Positions 59,516 through 64,000 of a DNA stretch of 64,000 nt are shown one piece after another. Positions within the stretch are counted from its first letter, which is position 1; every line of letters begins with the position of its first letter. This DNA comes from Chitinophaga sp. CB10. Its GTDB lineage: Bacteria > Bacteroidota > Bacteroidia > Chitinophagales > Chitinophagaceae. The DNA lies in contig MLAV02000015.1 in the NCBI GenBank assembly GCA_001870995.2, forward strand, positions 1 to 64,000. The letters are read 5' to 3'. The position numbers and the translations under genes are program-made. Under the pieces are notes generated by a model. The model was not told the DNA's origin, made no database searches, and saw nothing but the letters and a program-made list of their open reading frames with translations.

Positions 59516-59550
59516 TATATTTGTTGCATTAATAATGTTCGCTGCAACAA
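59516..59550 (+). promoter_or_regulatory. Promoter with inverted-repeat operator of the Rrf2 gene
   Basis: TATATTTG at 59516-59523 matches the -7 consensus. Overlapping its end, TTGTTGCA (59521-59528) and TGCAACAA (59543-59550) form a perfect 8-bp inverted repeat with a 14-base gap. The position, covering the transcription start, fits an autorepressor site for the Rrf2 protein encoded 34 bases further on. A stem-loop in the leader is the alternative. Confidence 0.5.
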
Positions 59551-59583
59551 AAGTTCATCCGGGAGGGATGCAAAACAGACGAT

Positions 59584-60000
59584 ATGTTATCGAAAAAAAC
59601 ACAATACGCATTTCACGCTTTAATTTACCTGGCCGAGAATGTAGATAAAGGGCCCATCCTGATCTCCGAGATTGCACAGGAAAAAAATATCTCCATTAAA
59701 TTCCTTGAAAATATCCTGCTGGAGCTGAAAAACTCCGGTATCCTGGGTAGTAAAAAGGGTAAAGGTGGCGGGTATTACCTGATGAAACCCCCGAAAGAGA
59801 TCGCATTGGCCAAGATCATCCGCCTGCTGGATGGTCCGATTGCGCTGCTTCCCTGCGTGAGCCTGAATTACTACGAGCGGTGCGAAAACTGCCGCGATGA
59901 AGCCGTATGTGGTTTGAATGAGGTGATGGGAAGAGTGAGGGACTCCGCATTGAAAATATTGGAGAATAAAACCCTGAAGGACATCCTTACAAAAAACTAA
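59584..60000 (+). CDS. Rrf2-family regulator with cysteine cluster
   Basis: This 138-residue protein has the winged-helix Rrf2 fold. It starts MLSKKTQYAFHALIYLAEN, with the recognition helix in ISIKFLENILLELKNSGILGSKKGKGGGY. Four cysteines lie at 91, 100, 103 and 109 (LPCVSLNYYERCENCRDEAVCGL), near the cluster-binding cysteines 92, 98 and 104 of IscR, so an Fe-S cluster or thiol switch is likely. It lies directly upstream of the APS reductase and cysDN genes, so it is probably the regulator of sulfate assimilation, comparable in role to CymR. A terminator separates them. Confidence 0.9.
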   Translation: MLSKKTQYAFHALIYLAENVDKGPILISEIAQEKNISIKFLENILLELKNSGILGSKKGKGGGYYLMKPPKEIALAKIIRLLDGPIALLPCVSLNYYERCENCRDEAVCGLNEVMGRVRDSALKILENKTLKDILTKN

Positions 60001-60022
60001 AAGATTCATTTTCAACTATTTA

Positions 60023-60056
60023 AAATGCTCCTGCCACCGCAGGGGCATTTTTTTTC
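60023..60056 (+). terminator. Terminator between the Rrf2 gene and cysH
   Basis: Stem AAATGCTCCTGC / GCAGGGGCATTT with a CACC loop, followed by a T run. It isolates the regulator from the downstream cys genes. Confidence 0.92.
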
Positions 60057-60097
60057 CACTTACACCCATTTAGTCTATCTTTTTTATAGGATTTATG

Positions 60098-60105
60098 TAT
60101 TTTTG
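60098..60105 (+). promoter_or_regulatory. -7 element of the cysH-cysD-cysN promoter
   Basis: TATTTTTG matches TAnnTTTG, 42 bases before the cysH start. The -33 element is weak, as expected for a promoter that needs or is blocked by a regulator. Confidence 0.5.
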
Positions 60106-60146
60106 TGTATTGCTGGCACAAGCATATCACTATAAGGAAGTATTAC

Positions 60147-60830
60147 ATGACAGACATTACCACCGCACTGGACAACCTCTCGGTTGCGGAGGGCATCCAA
60201 TACCTCACCGAACAATACCCGGGAGCGGTAGCCTTCAGCACCTCGTTTGGCCAGGAAGACCAGGTAATAGCGGATATTATCTGGAAGAACCAACTGCCCG
60301 TTCGGGTATTTACCCTGGATACAGGGCGCCTGTTCCAGGAAACCTATGACCTCATAGATCTGACAATGGCACGTTACAAGCAACCGATTGACGTGTATTT
60401 CCCGGAAACGGCCGCCGTAGAGCAGCTGATCAGACAAAAGGGACCAAACAGCTTTTATGAATCAGTGGCCAACAGGAAAGAGTGTTGCGGCATCCGCAAG
60501 GTAGTGCCGCTCAACAGGGCGCTCGAAGGGGTGAAAGTCTGGATTACCGGCCTGCGCGCCGAGCAATCTGAAAACCGTCATGATATGAAAGTGATAGAGT
60601 GGGATGAGCAAAGACGGTTATATAAGTACAACCCGCTGATCCACTGGGGATACGATGAAGTACTCCAGTACCTCACGGAGCATAACGTACCTTATAACAA
60701 GCTGCACGACAAAGGCTTTATCAGCATCGGCTGCGCCCCATGCACCCGCGCCATCGAACCGGGCGAACATCCGAGAGCCGGACGCTGGTGGTGGGAAGCA
60801 TCTCACAAGGAATGCGGCCTCCATGGCTAA
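60147..60830 (+). CDS. cysH: Assimilatory APS reductase (4Fe-4S type)
   Basis: This 227-residue enzyme reduces adenylyl sulfate to sulfite. It has the PP-loop-like start (VAFSTSFGQEDQV), LDTGRLFQETYDL, and the cluster cysteines Cys113-Cys114 (ECCGIRKVVPL) and Cys196/Cys199 (GCAPC). The redox-active Cys223 is in the C-terminal ECGLHG. The CC...CxxC pattern marks the APS reductase branch, rather than the PAPS reductase of E. coli that lacks the cluster. No APS kinase is encoded nearby, in agreement. The start is MTDITTALDN. cysD starts 46 bases after its stop. Confidence 0.95.
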   Translation: MTDITTALDNLSVAEGIQYLTEQYPGAVAFSTSFGQEDQVIADIIWKNQLPVRVFTLDTGRLFQETYDLIDLTMARYKQPIDVYFPETAAVEQLIRQKGPNSFYESVANRKECCGIRKVVPLNRALEGVKVWITGLRAEQSENRHDMKVIEWDEQRRLYKYNPLIHWGYDEVLQYLTEHNVPYNKLHDKGFISIGCAPCTRAIEPGEHPRAGRWWWEASHKECGLHG

Positions 60831-60876
60831 GTTCCGCTACTGACAAACAATATTGCATTCACTTAATTATAGTCCA

Positions 60877-61785
60877 ATGACGAATCAGATCAATTGGGAA
60901 TTTCCGCAGGCACTGGAAGATGAAGCCATCTATATTTTACGCGAAACGGCTGCCCAGTTTGAGAAACCTGTACTCCTTTTTTCAGGTGGCAAGGACTCTA
61001 TCACACTCGTACGCCTGGCCCAAAAGGCCTTTTACCCCGGTAAAATCCCATTTCCGCTGCTGCATGTGGATACCGGGCATAACTTCCCGGAAACCATCCA
61101 GTTCCGCGACTGGCTGGTAAACTCCCTCGGCCTCGATATTATCGTGCGCAATGTGCAGGACAGCATCGACCAGGGTAAAGTGCAGGAAGAAACCGGCAAA
61201 TACGCCAGCCGCAATGCGCTGCAAACCGTTACCCTCCTCGACGCCATCGAGGAAGGTAAATTCGATGCCTGCATCGGAGGCGCCCGCCGCGATGAAGAAA
61301 AAGCCCGCGCCAAGGAAAGAATATTCTCCGTTCGTGACGAATTCGGCCAATGGAACGCTAAAATGCAGCGCCCTGAACTGTTTGATATCCTCAACGGCAA
61401 AATTAATATAGGCGAAAACGTGAGAGTGTTCCCCATCTCCAACTGGACGGAGCTGGATGTATGGAATTACATCCGCCGCGAAAAGCTGGAAATACCTTCC
61501 ATCTACTTCGCCCACGAAAGGGAAATCATCGAAAGGGACGGCTTATACTGGCCTTATTCCGAATTCCTCAACACCACCGCAGACGAGGTGCCTTACCGCC
61601 AGAAAGTACGCTTCCGTACCGTTGGCGATATGACCTGCACCGCCGCCGTCATCTCCGATGCGGATAAGCTGGAAGACATTATCGCCGAAATTATGGAAGC
61701 GAAAATCTCCGAAAGGGGCGCCCGTATCGACGATAAACGTTCCGAAGCTGCCATGGAAAAGCGCAAACAGGCCGGTTACTTTTAA
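60877..61785 (+). CDS. cysD: Sulfate adenylyltransferase subunit 2
   Basis: This 302-residue subunit, with CysN, makes APS from ATP and sulfate. The PP-loop SGGKDSITLVRLA binds ATP. HVDTGHNFPETIQFRDW, GGARRDEEKARAKERIFS and FPISNWTELDVWNYI are family hallmarks, and it ends RKQAGYF. The start is the ATG before TNQINWEF; a TTG further up also opens the frame. cysN follows 101 bases later. Confidence 0.97.
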   Translation: MTNQINWEFPQALEDEAIYILRETAAQFEKPVLLFSGGKDSITLVRLAQKAFYPGKIPFPLLHVDTGHNFPETIQFRDWLVNSLGLDIIVRNVQDSIDQGKVQEETGKYASRNALQTVTLLDAIEEGKFDACIGGARRDEEKARAKERIFSVRDEFGQWNAKMQRPELFDILNGKINIGENVRVFPISNWTELDVWNYIRREKLEIPSIYFAHEREIIERDGLYWPYSEFLNTTADEVPYRQKVRFRTVGDMTCTAAVISDADKLEDIIAEIMEAKISERGARIDDKRSEAAMEKRKQAGYF

Positions 61786-61886
61786 TCCTGCCCCTGCAGC
61801 ATTCCCATCTCCCTAAAAAAATTACCTGCGCCCCCGGCGCAGCCTAACAATAGCAGCGCCACCGGCGCCGCCCTAAAAAATAAACA

Positions 61887-63134
61887 ATGGAAGTATTACG
61901 TATAGCCACCTCCGGTAGTGTAGACGATGGAAAAAGCACACTTATAGGCCGTTTACTTTACGATACCAATTCCATCCCGCAGGATAAAATGGAAGCATTG
62001 CATGCTGCCAGCAAACGCAAGGGACTGGACTTCACCGACCTCTCCCTGCTGACAGACGGCCTGGTTGCAGAACGTGAGCAAGGCATCACCATCGATGTCG
62101 CGCACATCTACTTCTCCACGCCTACCCGTAAATACATCATCGCCGATACGCCCGGCCACGTAGAATATACCCGTAACATGGTTACCGGCGCCTCCAACGC
62201 CCAGGTATCCCTGATACTCATCGATGCCCGCAAAGGCATCGTGGAACAAACCTACCGCCACTTCTTCATCGCCAGCCTCCTGCGTATTCCTTACCTGGTG
62301 GTATGCGTGAACAAAATGGACCTCGTGGAATACAGCGAAGCGCGCTTTAACCAGATCGTGGAAGAGTTCCAGCAGCTGTTGCAGAACGCCTCCTTCAAAG
62401 CGCAGGACGTTGCCTTTATACCCGTATCGTCCCTCTATGGCGAAAACGTAGCCAGCGCAAACGGCGCTATCGACTGGTACAAAGGCCCTACCCTGCTGGA
62501 TTACCTGGAAGGTGTGCAGTTTGACCATGCGGACAGCGTACACCCTGCCCGCTTCCCCATCCAGAGCGTGATCCGCCCCCGCACTACGGAATACCACGAT
62601 TTCCGCGGTTTTGCCGGTAAAGTGGCCAGCGGCCATTTCAGTGTAGGCGACGAGGTTATTTCCCTGCCCTCCGGCCAGAAAAGCCGTATTAAAACGATTG
62701 AGCAATTCGAAAAACAGCTGGAAACCGCTCATGCAAGGGAAAGCGTAGTCATCACCCTGGAAGATGAAATTGATAGCAGCCGCGGTAACATGCTCGTAAA
62801 AACCAATGAGCAACCCAAGCAACTGAAAGAAATCAGCGCGCAAATCTGCTGGATGGACGCTCAACCCCTCACCGCCGGCAAAACCTACCTCCTGCAACAT
62901 GGCGTGAACCGCGTGAAGGCAAAGGTGCAGCAGATCAATTACGTGATCGATGTAACCAGCTACCAGCAAACAACCGGTAAAACGACCATGGGCCTCAACG
63001 ATATCGGGAAAATTACCTTAAAAACAGCTTCCCCGGTACTGGCAGACCCTTACAGCGTAAACCCCGCCAATGGCGCGTTTATCCTGATCGACGAGTTTAA
63101 TAATACTACCGTTGCAGTAGGTTTCGTGGAATAG
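61887..63134 (+). CDS. cysN: Sulfate adenylyltransferase subunit 1 (GTPase)
   Basis: This 415-residue EF-Tu-like GTPase couples GTP hydrolysis to APS formation with CysD. It has the P-loop SVDDGKSTLIGRLLYD, the switch II region DTPGHVEYTRNM, and the guanine-specific VNKMDLV. Beta-barrel domains 2 and 3 follow. It ends FILIDEFNNTTVAVGFVE without a fused CysC (APS kinase) domain, in agreement with direct APS reduction. It is the last gene of the cysH-cysD-cysN operon. Confidence 0.97.
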   Translation: MEVLRIATSGSVDDGKSTLIGRLLYDTNSIPQDKMEALHAASKRKGLDFTDLSLLTDGLVAEREQGITIDVAHIYFSTPTRKYIIADTPGHVEYTRNMVTGASNAQVSLILIDARKGIVEQTYRHFFIASLLRIPYLVVCVNKMDLVEYSEARFNQIVEEFQQLLQNASFKAQDVAFIPVSSLYGENVASANGAIDWYKGPTLLDYLEGVQFDHADSVHPARFPIQSVIRPRTTEYHDFRGFAGKVASGHFSVGDEVISLPSGQKSRIKTIEQFEKQLETAHARESVVITLEDEIDSSRGNMLVKTNEQPKQLKEISAQICWMDAQPLTAGKTYLLQHGVNRVKAKVQQINYVIDVTSYQQTTGKTTMGLNDIGKITLKTASPVLADPYSVNPANGAFILIDEFNNTTVAVGFVE

Positions 63135-63148
63135 AAATTTGCAAACAG

Positions 63149-63195
63149 CCATAAAAAAAAGACGGATGCAGTATTTGCATCCGTCTTTTTTATGG
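63149..63195. terminator. Bidirectional terminator between cysN and the TonB receptor
   Basis: Stem AAAAGACGGATGCA / TGCATCCGTCTTTT with a short loop, flanked by A and T runs so that it works in both directions between two convergent genes. Confidence 0.95.
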
Positions 63196-63265
63196 GTAAT
63201 GCTATTGCCTGTTGAATGGTTACAAATCGCCATCCCGCGGCAATACACGGAATAACGCTGCCTGC

Positions 63266-64000
63266 TTAATAACTCACCGCTATCCCCACATTAAACGAAG
63301 CCCCTCTGCCTTTCGCATAAAACCCCGGTTGCATAAACCACTGCGAGCGCGCCGGGAAATAATCCTCATTAAACAGGTTCTCCACCCCCAGCGTAAACAT
63401 CGTCTTCGCATTCAGCTTGTAGCTCGCCGCCAGGTTAAACAGGTTGTACGCCTTTACTGCGCCTTCATTGCCGTTATACACGCCTTTCGCATTTTTTGCG
63501 AACCTGTCCCGGCCCTGCACACCTAAATACTGCAACCGCACCTCCAGGTCCCTGACCGGGCGGTAAGCAATGGTACCGGTAATTTTAGGCGGCGCAATGC
63601 GGCGGCCGTTCAGGTACACGTTATAGCTGCCGCCGGTTTTGGCGGTATCGGCTTTGCCTTCCAGGTAGCTGTAGGTAGCGCTCAGGTCCAGGTTTTTCAG
63701 CACCGCGTAGGATACGGCCGCTTCAAAACCATAAATCCTTTCCGGGGTACGGCTCACATTAAACAACTCCGTTTGCGGGTCAAAAATCAGCTCTGCGCCC
63801 AGTTTGCTGGTGCTGATAAACCCGCTCAGTTCAAAACGCAGTCCTTTATGCTCCGTTACAAAGCCCAGTTCGTAGTTATTCACCAGCACCGCCTCGGTAT
63901 TGATCTTTTTGATATCGTTGACCTTGGAATCCCGCAGGGCCAGGCCAATGTCCGACACGGAGAAGCCCTGTGAGAAGCTGAAATAAGGCATAAACAGCGG
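63266..64000 (-). CDS. TonB-dependent receptor, C-terminal part (cut by window end)
   Basis: The last 244 residues of an outer-membrane TonB-dependent receptor are visible; the reading frame continues past position 64000. Barrel strands such as NYELGFVTEHKGLRFELSGF, RIYGFEAAVSYAVLKNLDLS and AYNLFNLAASYKLNAKTMFTLGVENLFNEDYFPARSQW are typical of siderophore-type receptors. It ends in the outer-membrane sorting pattern FNVGIAVSY. The ligand (ferric siderophore, vitamin or other) cannot be told without the N-terminal plug. It is convergent with the cysteine operon. Confidence 0.9.
   Translation of the reverse strand, partial: PLFMPYFSFSQGFSVSDIGLALRDSKVNDIKKINTEAVLVNNYELGFVTEHKGLRFELSGFISTSKLGAELIFDPQTELFNVSRTPERIYGFEAAVSYAVLKNLDLSATYSYLEGKADTAKTGGSYNVYLNGRRIAPPKITGTIAYRPVRDLEVRLQYLGVQGRDRFAKNAKGVYNGNEGAVKAYNLFNLAASYKLNAKTMFTLGVENLFNEDYFPARSQWFMQPGFYAKGRGASFNVGIAVSY

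Noticed and set aside
61953..62969. 338-codon minus-strand frame opposite cysN
   Set aside because: Antisense shadow of a fully canonical GTPase gene.

Overview
The window looks like chromosomal DNA of a Bacteroidota bacterium, most likely family Chitinophagaceae (Chitinophaga-like). This is an inference from: type IX secretion (T9SS) signals (type-B gliding-motility C-terminal domain, a type-A sorting-domain remnant, PorP/SprF); a FecR-type protein, a LytTR response regulator and a TonB-dependent receptor; many TAnnTTTG -7 elements, typical of Bacteroidota promoters; and a tmRNA whose tag reads GESNYAMAA. Coding density is high. I saw no phage, complete insertion sequence, CRISPR array, rRNA or tRNA gene.

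Layout. 0.1-5 kb: proline dehydrogenase, an orphan FecR-like exported protein, and a FtsX/MacB-type ABC permease. 5-7 kb: an exported TIM-barrel isomerase-like lipoprotein, then two short-repeat arrays in inverted orientation, then a DoxX-like membrane protein. 7.1-10.6 kb: a signalling operon (LytS-type histidine kinase, DUF4407 membrane protein, LytTR regulator). 10.8-20.9 kb: exported Dabb and DUF1080 proteins, a frameshifted mini T9SS cargo, an ATP-grasp ligase, an ABC-F ATPase with a long leader, a secreted metallophosphatase, asnA, GrpB and HopJ family proteins, and an AraC regulator/hydrolase pair. 21.1-29.9 kb: ssrA, rseP, dxr, a GH3 enzyme, rplU-rpmA, a lysine/alanine histone-H1-like protein, and PolX-prsW. 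30-31.1 kb: DsbA-like and GNAT proteins.

31.6-46.6 kb is one 15-kb minus-strand operon. Its first gene encodes a ~3,100-residue Calx-beta repeat adhesin-like protein with a type-B T9SS signal. It is followed by PorP/SprF, an OmpA-domain lipoprotein with TPR and PD40 repeats, and a beta-propeller/Calx-beta protein. It reads as a self-contained surface-adhesin and export module. 47.1-59.5 kb is mostly housekeeping: ahcY, pdxJ, lon, two outer-membrane barrel proteins, a membrane metallophosphoesterase, a UPF0173 hydrolase, and parA-parB-DUF5683-dapB. 59.5-63.1 kb is a sulfate-assimilation cluster: a cysteine-containing Rrf2 regulator, a 4Fe-4S APS reductase, cysD and cysN. The window ends inside a TonB-dependent receptor gene.

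The best candidates for something less described are the kinase-DUF4407-regulator operon, the 15-kb Calx-beta operon, the paired inverted repeat arrays at 6.1-6.7 kb, the ABC-F leader, and a PolX whose polymerase active site appears dead. All functions are predicted from sequence motifs recognised by eye; no database search was run.
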